A stretch of 38,129 nucleotides of DNA from a virus: positions 1 through 38,129 of IMG/VR virus record IMGVR_UViG_3300017708_002371; one strand, written 5' to 3'. Within the stretch, counting starts at the first letter, position 1. Each line of letters starts with the position of its first letter. Of this stretch, positions 15,502 through 22,760 are shown piece by piece. The notes beneath the pieces were generated by a model. It saw only the letters and a program-made list of their open reading frames with translations, was not told the origin of the DNA and did not search any database. Made by a program: the position numbers and the translations under genes.

Positions 15502-15845
15502 ACCGCACTGCAGAATTAGGAGAACTAATCGATACCTTTTCTGATCCCGATGATTACATGACTGCGATTCTTGAAGTGTTTACTGAGTCTGATTATATTC
15601 CAGAAGCAGGAAATTACTATACATTTGTTTATCTTGCAAAAACCCCCAAAATTATTTACGATCAACATCCATTGATTGCATGTACTTCTATTCAGTCTTG
15701 GGGATTTACTGGTTTGAACTTTCATTTAAGTATGCCAAGACGATATACTTGGCAAGAAGTTATTGGTAAAGTTCATCGAGTATATAATGAAGAGATTGAA
15801 TATATGAAATCTATACCGTATCAAAAAACGATCCTAAATAGCTAG
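15498..15845 (+). CDS. conserved cyanophage protein in the gp4-gp48 operon
   Basis: A 115-aa protein; function not recognised. It has an N-terminal helix (ELGELIDTFSDPDDYMTAILEVF), a beta-rich centre (YYTFVYLAKTPKIIYDQHPL, then IQSWGFTGLNFHLSMPRRY) and a final helix. Conserved aromatic residues and the YDQHPL and GFTGLNFH motifs suggest a structural or assembly role. It overlaps gp4 by ATGA and precedes gp48 by 17 nt, so it is expressed late with head and baseplate genes. Confidence 0.7.
   Translation: MNRTAELGELIDTFSDPDDYMTAILEVFTESDYIPEAGNYYTFVYLAKTPKIIYDQHPLIACTSIQSWGFTGLNFHLSMPRRYTWQEVIGKVHRVYNEEIEYMKSIPYQKTILNS
15834..15840 (+). promoter_or_regulatory. putative late promoter motif CTAAATA before gp48
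   Basis: Plus-strand CTAAATA in the last codons of the 115-aa gene, 22 nt before the gp48 ATG. It may add a second late start inside the operon. Confidence 0.5.
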
Positions 15846-15862
15846 ATAATAGCATCTACTAG

Positions 15863-17308
15863 ATGGCATACAAAGATAAAAAAGAACATACTCTTGAACT
15901 TAAAATCGATGTGTCCAAGGGTAGTAAAGTTCAAAATAAAATCTATAAAGTACCAGTTATCTACAAGTTTCCTTCTACGGAAGAAGAACTTGTAAAGAAT
16001 GGTGGTGGGTATGATATTTTTACTCTTGTTGATGGAGTAGAGACGAAAATTGGTGAGGGTGGTGCAATTAATAATGATGGAAAAGTTAGTATTACTGATC
16101 AAGATTCATTTCTAAAGTCTGTAAAGGCATTGCCTGGTGGTAATAGTGTAACCGATACAAACTTAAATTTTTCTATGGCAAATGGTGGATCTGATAATCT
16201 TAAGAAGAATGGTCAAGAAAAAAGAAATAGTAATCTAAGTCCAAAAAGCCAAGGAGAGTTGGCAACGACTTTTAATATGACTCCCAAGCAACAGGAAGCA
16301 CAAGGATTATCCAATAATGTTAGTGATTTAAATACTCCACAAACTGAACCCAGTGCTGTGGATGCAGCAAGTACATCTACATCAGCAGAAGAAACAACAC
16401 CCACACCTCTCAGCACTTCTGCTTTGAAATTTAAGACAAAATCTCAGCAATTTGGAACTGCATTAGTTTTTCCACAAAATTTATTGGACTTAAAGGCACA
16501 AGATTATATTAAATTTAGAACTTATCGTTACATCCCACAAACATTTAAGAAGTCAGAATTTGGATTCACTGAACAGACTACAAAGACCCTAGGAACACCA
16601 GAAGGAACTTGCTACTTACCAGTATCTAACGGTCCAAAAGATGCTAATAGTGTAAGTTGGAGTGACAATAAAGTAAATCCATTACAATCAGCAGCATTTG
16701 AAGCAGCTTACACTGCCATTGCTAGTAATAATCTAAATGAGCTCGGTGGTGTATTCAATAAAGCAAGAAATACTCTTGCTGGTAAAAATGAAGAGATCAA
16801 GAAGTTTGTTGCGACACAGATGGCTCAAAAAGCAGCTGGTGTCCAAGGTATGTTAAGCAGAACCAGTGGTGCTATCCTAAATCCAAATATGGTTCTGCTA
16901 TTTTCAAATCCAGAGTTAAGGAATTTTTCATTCAATTTTGAATTACGTGCAAGAACCAGAGATGAAGGGCAAACGATTAAAAGAATAATTAGATTGTTTA
17001 AACAATCAATGACAGTAAGAAAGGAAAACACAAATCTCTTCTTGCTAGCACCTAATGTCTTTTCAATTTCTTATCATCATGGTACAGTTGATGGTAATAC
17101 AGATGATCATCATAAATCAATTGGAAAAATAAAAATTTGTGCTCTTACGAATATTGGTATTGATTATGCTCCTGATGGGAGTTATATGACTTTTGATGAC
17201 CCCGAAGCAACAATGACAGCATATTCTATGCAATTACAATTTAGTGAACTTGAACCAGTTTACTATGATGATTATGCAGAAATTCCCGCAGACGAAATAG
17301 GATTCTAA
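15863..17308 (+). CDS. 48: gp48-like baseplate tail-tube cap
   Basis: A 481-aa protein. Residues 1-200 are hydrophilic, Thr/Ser-rich and probably disordered. The C-terminal half carries the gp48 fold: NPNMVLLFSNPELRNFSF, RARTRDEGQTIKRIIRLFK, APNVFSISYHH and IKICALTNIGIDYAPDG followed by YSMQLQFSELEPVYYDDY. T4 gp48 (364 aa) caps the baseplate and starts tube assembly together with gp54. It is longer here because of the N-terminal extension. It is followed after 2 nt by gp53, another baseplate gene. Confidence 0.82.
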   Translation: MAYKDKKEHTLELKIDVSKGSKVQNKIYKVPVIYKFPSTEEELVKNGGGYDIFTLVDGVETKIGEGGAINNDGKVSITDQDSFLKSVKALPGGNSVTDTNLNFSMANGGSDNLKKNGQEKRNSNLSPKSQGELATTFNMTPKQQEAQGLSNNVSDLNTPQTEPSAVDAASTSTSAEETTPTPLSTSALKFKTKSQQFGTALVFPQNLLDLKAQDYIKFRTYRYIPQTFKKSEFGFTEQTTKTLGTPEGTCYLPVSNGPKDANSVSWSDNKVNPLQSAAFEAAYTAIASNNLNELGGVFNKARNTLAGKNEEIKKFVATQMAQKAAGVQGMLSRTSGAILNPNMVLLFSNPELRNFSFNFELRARTRDEGQTIKRIIRLFKQSMTVRKENTNLFLLAPNVFSISYHHGTVDGNTDDHHKSIGKIKICALTNIGIDYAPDGSYMTFDDPEATMTAYSMQLQFSELEPVYYDDYAEIPADEIGF

Positions 17309-17310
17309 TT

Positions 17311-17964
17311 ATGTCAAACTATTTTAAGAGACTACCAAACATAAATTATCAAAATCTTTTGGAGTTAAATTCTCCTGGATTGCAGAACGAAAACAAAAAT
17401 CTTTTTAGGAGAGCAAAACTTAGAGAAGATATTGCAGATAAAGCAATCTTCTTTGAGGATTACTTTATTATTGGTGATGAAAGACCAGATAATGTTGCAT
17501 TTAAAGTCTATGATGATTCTGACTTAGATTGGGTTATTTTAATTAGCAATAATATACTAAACATCCAGGAAGAATGGCCATTGAGTACGGCAGTATATAA
17601 TGAATATCTATTGGAAAAGTATGGAACTTATGAGGCAATCTATGAAATACATCATTACGAGTCTAAACTAATAAAAAATACTGATGGAGTAACAGTTTTA
17701 CCAAAGGGACTTATTATAGATGAAAACTATAAAGTTGAATATTATGATGAAAGTTTAGATCAACATGTAACTCTAGAGGATTGTTCTTCAGAAGTAACGA
17801 ATTTTATGTATGAAGAGAGAATTCAAGAACAAAAAAGAACAATTAAAATCTTAAAACCAAAATACTTAAACGTCGTATTTGAAGACATTCAAGAAATTAT
17901 GACATATAAAAAAGGTTCCACTGGTTTTATCAGTGAAACCCTTAAAAATACAGAATCTATTTAA
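17311..17964 (+). CDS. 53: gp53 baseplate wedge protein
   Basis: A 217-aa protein (T4 gp53: 196 aa). The diagnostic segment is FFEDYFIIGDERPDNVAFKV followed by DDSDLDWVILISNNI and EEWPLS, matching the T4 pattern of Y-x-I-x-G-x-x-RP...A...Y...L-x-W-V-L-L. gp53 joins wedges around the hub. The last about 20 codons contain, on the opposite strand, a rho-independent terminator for the convergent gp32 gene, so the coding sequence here serves two purposes. Confidence 0.85.
   Translation: MSNYFKRLPNINYQNLLELNSPGLQNENKNLFRRAKLREDIADKAIFFEDYFIIGDERPDNVAFKVYDDSDLDWVILISNNILNIQEEWPLSTAVYNEYLLEKYGTYEAIYEIHHYESKLIKNTDGVTVLPKGLIIDENYKVEYYDESLDQHVTLEDCSSEVTNFMYEERIQEQKRTIKILKPKYLNVVFEDIQEIMTYKKGSTGFISETLKNTESI
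17908..17940 (-). terminator. gp32 terminator inside the gp53 coding sequence
   Basis: On the minus strand GGTTTCACTG, loop ATAAAAC, CAGTGGAACC (10-bp stem, one mismatch) is followed by TTTTTT. It lies 33 nt past the gp32 stop, antisense to the end of gp53. On the plus strand there is no T-run, so it acts towards gp32 only. Confidence 0.75.
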
Positions 17965-17972
17965 GTATTAGA

Positions 17973-18902
17973 TTACTCTTCTTCAGCAAGTTTTTGGAAG
18001 AATGAGAGTGCATCATCCTCTTCTGTGGTTGTTTCCAGAGAAGGTTCAGGTGCAGGAGTTGGAGCAGAATTGAACTTGGGGGTGAAAGAAGTTTCTTCAC
18101 CACGATTCTGACGACGGAACTCTTCTTCTTCCTCTACAGTTTCTTGATCTTGGAAACGAGGAGTGCCTTTGTTACCTAGAACATAGTCAAGACGCTTCTT
18201 TAGATCCTCATAAGTCTTGAACTGGTCTGCTGCAACTAATGCGGAGAGTGAATACTCTCTTTTCCAGAGTGCTTCTAGTGCATCGTCGTCATCAAGAAGA
18301 GGACTGACACGATCAAACTCAGAAGAATCATAGTTCCAGTAACCTGCAACCTTCTTGATCTTCAGTTTGAAGTTAGCACCCTGCCAGAAATCGAAGGGAT
18401 TGATGGGTTGCTCGTCTTCAAATTCTGGTTGCATTGCTGCCATGATCTTATCAAAGATCTTCTTACCAAACTTATAGAGGAAGACTTGACCTTCGTTAGA
18501 AGGATTTGCAGTATCTTTTACAACATAGATGTTGGCATAATATGACAGTTTACGTTTTTGCTTACGAACAGTTTCCTTATCTGCTTCATTACCACTGTTC
18601 CAGAGTTCACGATTATACTCTGATACAGGATCTTTACCACCATTTGTAGTCAGTGAGTTCTCAATAAACCAACCACCAGGACCTTGGAAGGCATGGGAAT
18701 ACATCTTTGCCCATGGGAGTTCTTCTCCATCTGGTGCAGGCAAGAAACGGATTACAGCATAACCATTACCAGACTTATCTAGTTCTGGTTTCCAGAGACG
18801 GTCATCTCCACCACTCTTGGTGCTCATTTTTTCTACTTCCCTGACCAGTTTAGATGTCAGAGAACCAAGAGATGATTGCTTTTTAAGATTTGAAAAGGAC
18901 AT
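17973..18902 (-). CDS. 32: gp32 single-stranded DNA-binding protein
   Basis: A 309-aa protein (T4: 301). The N-terminal basic arm is MSFSNLKKQSSLGSLTSKL (cooperativity domain). The OB-fold core has WKPELDKSGNGYAVIRFLPA, KRKLSYYANIYVVKD followed by NEGQVFLYKFGKKIFDKI, and WQGANFKLKIKKVAGYWNYD. The acidic C-terminus is EEDDALSFFQKLAEEE, for contacts with gp59 and other partners. It coats ssDNA during replication and recombination. The cysteines that bind zinc in T4 gp32 (C77, C87, C90) are absent. It is driven by a consensus promoter (18948-18976) and closed by the terminator inside gp53. Confidence 0.95.
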   Translation of the reverse strand: MSFSNLKKQSSLGSLTSKLVREVEKMSTKSGGDDRLWKPELDKSGNGYAVIRFLPAPDGEELPWAKMYSHAFQGPGGWFIENSLTTNGGKDPVSEYNRELWNSGNEADKETVRKQKRKLSYYANIYVVKDTANPSNEGQVFLYKFGKKIFDKIMAAMQPEFEDEQPINPFDFWQGANFKLKIKKVAGYWNYDSSEFDRVSPLLDDDDALEALWKREYSLSALVAADQFKTYEDLKKRLDYVLGNKGTPRFQDQETVEEEEEFRRQNRGEETSFTPKFNSAPTPAPEPSLETTTEEDDALSFFQKLAEEE

Positions 18903-18947
18903 TCGGATTACCTCGGTTTGTTTGTATTGTGGCTTGTGTGCTCTGCC

Positions 18948-18976
18948 ATTATAGCAGGCATTTTATTTAGTGTCAA
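18948..18976 (-). promoter_or_regulatory. consensus early promoter of gp32, joined to a CTAAATA motif
   Basis: Minus strand: -35 TTGACA (18971-18976), 17-bp spacer, -10 TATAAT (18948-18953) with TG before it. CTAAATA (18964-18970) abuts the -35, so early and late initiation could share the site. The gp32 ATG is 46 nt downstream of the -10. Confidence 0.85.
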
Positions 18977-19311
18977 TCGATTTCCCTGAGTAATTCCTCT
19001 TTGAGATTACCAACCAACGTAGTCATATTAGCAAAGAGTGCGTTCATGTCAACATCTTCGGGAAGACCCATCATTGTTGCAGAATCCTGAATTCTTAATT
19101 TCATATTCAGTGCATCTGGATCATCTGATAACGCAAGTCTCATATAAAGAATCTTTTGCTTCTCCATAAGCATCTCAAGATCACTAATATGCTTAAGTTT
19201 ACCATCTCTATCTAAACTTGGAAAGACGAACACATTTGAATAAACTTTTTCCTGTAATTTAGAGATTTCATCCATCTCACTCTGTACAAGTTCAGATTCA
19301 AAGAAAGTCAT
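18973..19311 (-). CDS. conserved protein between gp59 and gp32
   Basis: A 112-aa, mostly helical acidic protein (MTFFESELVQSEMDEISKLQ; DLEMLMEKQKILYMRLALS; VDMNALFANMTTLVGNLKEE). Function unknown. It overlaps gp59 by ATGA and its stop lies within the gp32 promoter -35, so it belongs to the gp59 transcript. A replication or regulatory accessory role is suggested by location only. Confidence 0.7.
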   Translation of the reverse strand: MTFFESELVQSEMDEISKLQEKVYSNVFVFPSLDRDGKLKHISDLEMLMEKQKILYMRLALSDDPDALNMKLRIQDSATMMGLPEDVDMNALFANMTTLVGNLKEELLREID

Positions 19312-19904
19312 AAAACTATCTCCTTTAAGATTTTTTTGTATTTAAAGACATCGATATTTAGAAAGGGAATATACTTTTTGATTCGTAGACTGGTCAATTC
19401 CCATACTGGATCCTTCAGAGACTTATCAAAGTGCTTCTTGTAACCTAAGATTTTTTCCAAAATTACTAGTGATTCGATAGAAATGTCACCACACAAATGC
19501 TTCTTTAGGATGATTGGATGACCTTTCTCTACGGAAAATAATGAATCAAAGTCTTTATTCTCAAGAAGACTTTGAACTTCCTCTCGGAAAACGTATGATA
19601 GAGATTGATTCCTCTTCTGCCACTTAGTATAGTTTGTTTGACCAGAACGAATAATTTCACCTATCCATAGAGTTTGTGGATCATCACAAGAAATGAAGTT
19701 AGAAACAAAAAAGTCTCTAACTTCATTATCATCTTTCTGTCTAGAAATTTTTTCAAACCAATATCTATCTTTCCTCTTGTAAAAGGAATTTAGAGTTGCT
19801 CTAGTCTTTCCACAATATTTGTGATAATCGAAACTATCTTTTGTGAAATGATTCTTTAGAGCAACATAAGTTTTATAACAATCAAATGGAGTCATCTTTA
19901 TCAT
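19308..19904 (-). CDS. 59: gp59 helicase loader
   Basis: A 198-aa protein resembling T4 gp59 (217 aa): an N-terminal HMG-like part with CYKTYVALKNHFT and KYCGKTRATLNSFYKRKDRY followed by WFEKIS, then FVSNFISC, WIGEII, and the C-terminal helices SLVILEKILGYKKHF and YIPFLNIDVFKYKKILKEIV. gp59 loads gp41 helicase onto gp32-coated forks. It is encoded near gp32, as in T4. The start at 19904 is chosen; a second ATG at 19895 is possible. A 55-bp repeat sits 22 nt upstream. Confidence 0.85.
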   Translation of the reverse strand: MIKMTPFDCYKTYVALKNHFTKDSFDYHKYCGKTRATLNSFYKRKDRYWFEKISRQKDDNEVRDFFVSNFISCDDPQTLWIGEIIRSGQTNYTKWQKRNQSLSYVFREEVQSLLENKDFDSLFSVEKGHPIILKKHLCGDISIESLVILEKILGYKKHFDKSLKDPVWELTSLRIKKYIPFLNIDVFKYKKILKEIVL

Positions 19905-19925
19905 TTTATAAAAAACCCTACGCGT

Positions 19926-19980
19926 AAAAAATTCTGGGGATTTTTTTTCGACCTTTTTTGGAATTAAAAGTCGATTTTCA
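19926..19980 (-). repeat. 55-bp intergenic repeat, copy 2
   Basis: Ungapped match to 816-870 at 43 of 55 positions. The minus-strand core is an A-run, TCCCCAGAATTTTTT. It ends 22 nt before the gp59 ATG and begins at the gp33 stop. Unlike copy 1, the G-tract partner of CCCC is broken (GGTCG), so a hairpin terminator is unlikely here and a sequence-specific element is more plausible. Confidence 0.6.
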
Positions 19981-20271
19981 AATTGAGAGTTTAGCTCTAC
20001 TAGTTCTCTTTAGGAAGTTAAGTTCCATTGCTTCGTATTTAATTTTTTCTTTTAACGGTTTCGAGATTAGTTTGGGAATAGATTCAACATCTATCTTATT
20101 AAGTTCGCAAAAATGCATTACACTATCAATGTAACTCATATCAGAATTCTTGGTGTAGATTTCTTCAATATCCTGTGACACTTTTGCCTGAGAATAGAAT
20201 TTATTTTCTAGTTCCTTATTTAACTCTTCGTTTTCTTTCTTCGGCATAACATCGGAAAAGATCGATAACAT
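19978..20271 (-). CDS. 33: gp33 late transcription co-activator
   Basis: A 97-aa protein with the conserved C-terminal part of gp33: DSVMHFCELNKIDVESIPKL, LISKPLKEKIKYEAMELNFL. T4 gp33 (112 aa) bridges RNA polymerase, the gp45 clamp and gp55 for late transcription. This agrees with the TATAAATA-type promoters in the window. Starts possible at 20271 (MLSIFSDV) or 20247 (MPKKENEE); neither has a clear ribosome binding site. The promoter at 20296-20324 lies just upstream. Confidence 0.75.
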   Translation of the reverse strand: MLSIFSDVMPKKENEELNKELENKFYSQAKVSQDIEEIYTKNSDMSYIDSVMHFCELNKIDVESIPKLISKPLKEKIKYEAMELNFLKRTSRAKLSI

Positions 20272-20295
20272 ATAATAAAATTAGTTCATTTGTAA

Positions 20296-20324
20296 ATTAT
20301 AACATTAGACGCACTAAAGGTCAA
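20296..20324 (-). promoter_or_regulatory. sigma70-like early promoter of gp33
   Basis: Minus strand: -35 TTGACC (20319-20324), 17-bp spacer, -10 TATAAT (20296-20301), TG in the extended position. The -10 is 25 nt upstream of the gp33 ATG; the -35 overlaps the stop region of the exonuclease gene. Confidence 0.75.
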
Positions 20325-20992
20325 GAAAGTTTATCTTCGACAAACTTTTTAATATACTTAGCTAATAGACGAATATATTTTTCTTTATTGTACTCTTCGT
20401 ATACTTCCACTTCACCGTTCTCACATGACATAATGATTACGAATTTTTTGACTGATAGACCAGTCAACTCATGAAGCATACATGCATATGCACAGCACTG
20501 CACAAAGTAGTTTTCGATCCAATCTCTAGGTTTGGGTTTCTTAGATGTCTTGAAGTCTATAATCGAAAGCTCACCGTCAAACTCTGCAATACAATCGACG
20601 GTTCCTGCAATACCTAAGTACTGACTATATAGGGACCTTTCAAGAGCGTAAATATTATTTATTCTCTTAAGATCATTCTTTGCAAGTAGATATAGAAACT
20701 CTGATAATGGTTGTACGGAACCAGAAGGCATCTCTTCATTGCGAAGGAAGTTCTCTACAAGTGTGTGCATGTCAGTACCACGACTTGTAGATTGTTTGGT
20801 TACTTTATTAGCTTCTGCTTCACCAACTCTCTTCCTCCACTTTACAAAAATTTCACGATTGAAGTGACTGGTGATTGAGGTGACAGATACTAACTTGAGT
20901 GGACCTTCATGAGATGGTACAGTATAATACCTAACACCGTCAATGGTTTCTCTACTTAGTTCTGGTAGATCAATATCGATGTGATTAAACAT
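20321..20992 (-). CDS. PD-(D/E)XK family exonuclease
   Basis: A 223-aa protein if started at MFNHIDIDLPEL (20992); in-frame ATG (21019) and TTG (21028) starts would lengthen it and increase overlap with the previous gene. RecB/MGME1-like nuclease motifs are in order: RGTDMHTLVE (helix with H76), E118 (ALERSLY), LGIAGTVDCIAEF with D133, and D146-F-K148 in IIDFKTSKK, then QCCAYACML. These residues form the metal site of single-strand exonucleases. In cyanophages this gene is typical beside PhoH and gp33, and it probably degrades host DNA or processes replication ends. Confidence 0.8.
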   Translation of the reverse strand: MFNHIDIDLPELSRETIDGVRYYTVPSHEGPLKLVSVTSITSHFNREIFVKWRKRVGEAEANKVTKQSTSRGTDMHTLVENFLRNEEMPSGSVQPLSEFLYLLAKNDLKRINNIYALERSLYSQYLGIAGTVDCIAEFDGELSIIDFKTSKKPKPRDWIENYFVQCCAYACMLHELTGLSVKKFVIIMSCENGEVEVYEEYNKEKYIRLLAKYIKKFVEDKLS

Positions 20993-21722
20993 TGTGGAAA
21001 GGGCATTTTTTTCTGGCATCTTTATCAAATAAAATTGTATTCATAAACTTACGATCACTAACAAGTATGTCTCTTCGATTATCAAATGAATCTAAAAATT
21101 CTTCTGATGCTTTTTTCTTTTCGAGTGTGAATTTATCGTTCATATTTTCACTATAAAATCTAATCCTAAAAAGAGGATCTCCTTTTTCAATATAAAGATC
21201 TTCACAACCATCCTGCAACTTAATTGCAAGAGATATAATTCTAGGATGACTTCCCAGATTCCACCATCCACCAATAGCAATAAAGTTATTGTTTAGTGCA
21301 GTCTCTGGATGATCTAACATCTCAAACCAAACATATTCATTATCAAAGTCTGTCCAGAAATGAGAATTAGGAAACTTTAACTGAAGTACAGGTTGATCTT
21401 GATCTTGAATATCACTAAGAACACAATAGATATTATCATCGATGAAATCATCTTCTTCATTACCTAAAGAATCTAATCCAGCATTGAAATCTTCCATATC
21501 GATTTCAACAACATCCTCATCATCAAGTTTATATTGAAGTATATTCTCATCCAAACCCATTCTAAATGTACATGGTGAATATCCAACGAATGTCCTATTA
21601 TGTCTATGTTTCCAAACAGGACATTCACTATAAGTATAGTTACTGTGTACTGATGAATTTTCTAAGTTAATAGTTGCTTCTTCAAAAAAGTTTTCTGGAC
21701 AATAATATACTTTATAACTCAT
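20985..21722 (-). CDS. unknown conserved protein between PhoH and exonuclease
   Basis: A 245-aa acidic protein, not recognised. It has several conserved-looking aromatic and glycine positions (NRTFVGYSPCTFRMG, FWTDFDNEYVWFEML, IAIGGWWNLGSHPRI) followed by beta segments (GDPLFRIRFYSEN) and a helical C-terminus ending KKCPFHNV. The pattern suggests a compact beta fold, possibly of an uncharacterised domain family in cyanophages. It overlaps PhoH by ATGA and the exonuclease gene by a few bases, so it is co-expressed with them. Confidence 0.7.
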   Translation of the reverse strand: MSYKVYYCPENFFEEATINLENSSVHSNYTYSECPVWKHRHNRTFVGYSPCTFRMGLDENILQYKLDDEDVVEIDMEDFNAGLDSLGNEEDDFIDDNIYCVLSDIQDQDQPVLQLKFPNSHFWTDFDNEYVWFEMLDHPETALNNNFIAIGGWWNLGSHPRIISLAIKLQDGCEDLYIEKGDPLFRIRFYSENMNDKFTLEKKKASEEFLDSFDNRRDILVSDRKFMNTILFDKDARKKCPFHNV

Positions 21723-22480
21723 AGAATACCTAATTCATTCTTAGCAATGATGTATTCTCTACACAGACCAGATCTTACAATATCATCAGCATCAAACTCA
21801 ACGATATCTACTGAAGGCATTTGCTCTAGGATTTTCATAAAGTCAACAATACCATTCTTCTCGTTAGTCTTTACCAAATCACTTTGACTTGCATCACCGC
21901 AGAACATAATCTTACAGTTGTCACCAACTCGTGTAATAATACTATCGAGTTCATGATAGTTCAAGTTTTGAAATTCGTCAATGACAAGAATAGAATTGTC
22001 AAATGTAGTACCACGAATGAATGATGTACTCCAAAAACTAACTGTTCCCTGAATCTTTAGATTGCCATAGAGCATTTCAAACTCAGCATCAGAAGGCATT
22101 TGGAACATGTACTTAACCATATTCTTATACGGAATCTGATAAAGATTAGATTTGTCATCATGATCTCCTGGAAGAAAACCAATCTCTCTAGTTGCCACAA
22201 GAGATCTAATCACATACACCTTTTCGTATGGTGTAAATTGATCTAAAGCTTCTTTGATTGCATGATATAAGGTAATGAATGTTTTACCTGTACCAGCAGT
22301 TCCATAGGCAACAATGTGCTTCCCTTCCTTATAAGATTCAAACAACTTCTTCTGATTTTCAGTGAGTGGTTCGATATTTAAAAGGTGATCTGTATTGATT
22401 GGCTTCTTACCTTTAAGTGCTTGACGATGATACTCCGAATTAATACCAACGTTATTGTTGTTTCTTTTTCTTCTAGCCAT
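21719..22480 (-). CDS. phoH: PhoH-like P-loop ATPase
   Basis: A 253-aa protein. Walker A is G60-TAGTGKT-67; Walker B is ILVIDEFQN; YVIRSLVATREIGFLPGD and MFCGDASQSDL are the characteristic PhoH motifs. PhoH-like proteins are near universal in marine T4-like phages. Despite the name, a role in phosphate stress is not proven for phage; ATP-dependent RNA or nucleic acid work is likely. It is complete and stands first in the PhoH-unknown-exonuclease set. Confidence 0.92.
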   Translation of the reverse strand: MARRKRNNNNVGINSEYHRQALKGKKPINTDHLLNIEPLTENQKKLFESYKEGKHIVAYGTAGTGKTFITLYHAIKEALDQFTPYEKVYVIRSLVATREIGFLPGDHDDKSNLYQIPYKNMVKYMFQMPSDAEFEMLYGNLKIQGTVSFWSTSFIRGTTFDNSILVIDEFQNLNYHELDSIITRVGDNCKIMFCGDASQSDLVKTNEKNGIVDFMKILEQMPSVDIVEFDADDIVRSGLCREYIIAKNELGIL

Positions 22481-22481
22481 A

Positions 22482-22733
22482 TCAGATCTTTAGATTTTGT
22501 GCTCCAGGTTGTTGTGATGCTTTATCAAGGATTTCATTCCAACCTGGTTTTGATTTAACAAGTTTGTCTTTCCACTCACCAATTGGTTCTAGTCCCAATC
22601 CAGGTGAATTTTCTGGAGTAAAAAATCGTTCCCAATTTGGATTATCAATTTTCCATTGGTCCCATTCATGAATACTCATTTTCACTTCTTTGGTTTCACC
22701 AGTTTGTTTATTCTTAACAGGGTATGTTGCCAT
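22482..22733 (-). CDS. small conserved cyanophage protein upstream of phoH
   Basis: An 83-aa protein with start ATG at 22733 (MATYPVKNKQTGETKEV); an upstream GTG is in frame but less likely. The N-terminus resembles FmdB-type small domains (xTYxVKxKxTGE) but has no zinc cysteines. It is rich in Trp (EWDQWKIDNPNWERFF) and ends with a helix GWNEILDKASQQ. Function unknown. CTAAATA lies 21 nt before the start. Confidence 0.7.
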   Translation of the reverse strand: MATYPVKNKQTGETKEVKMSIHEWDQWKIDNPNWERFFTPENSPGLGLEPIGEWKDKLVKSKPGWNEILDKASQQPGAQNLKI

Positions 22734-22753
22734 AATTATCACTGAGTGTAGTT

Positions 22754-22760
22754 TATTTAG
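22754..22760 (-). promoter_or_regulatory. putative late promoter motif CTAAATA
   Basis: Minus-strand CTAAATA overlapping the end of the dehydratase gene, 21 nt upstream of the 83-aa gene ATG. The spacing is like the other late-type motifs in this window. Confidence 0.5.
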
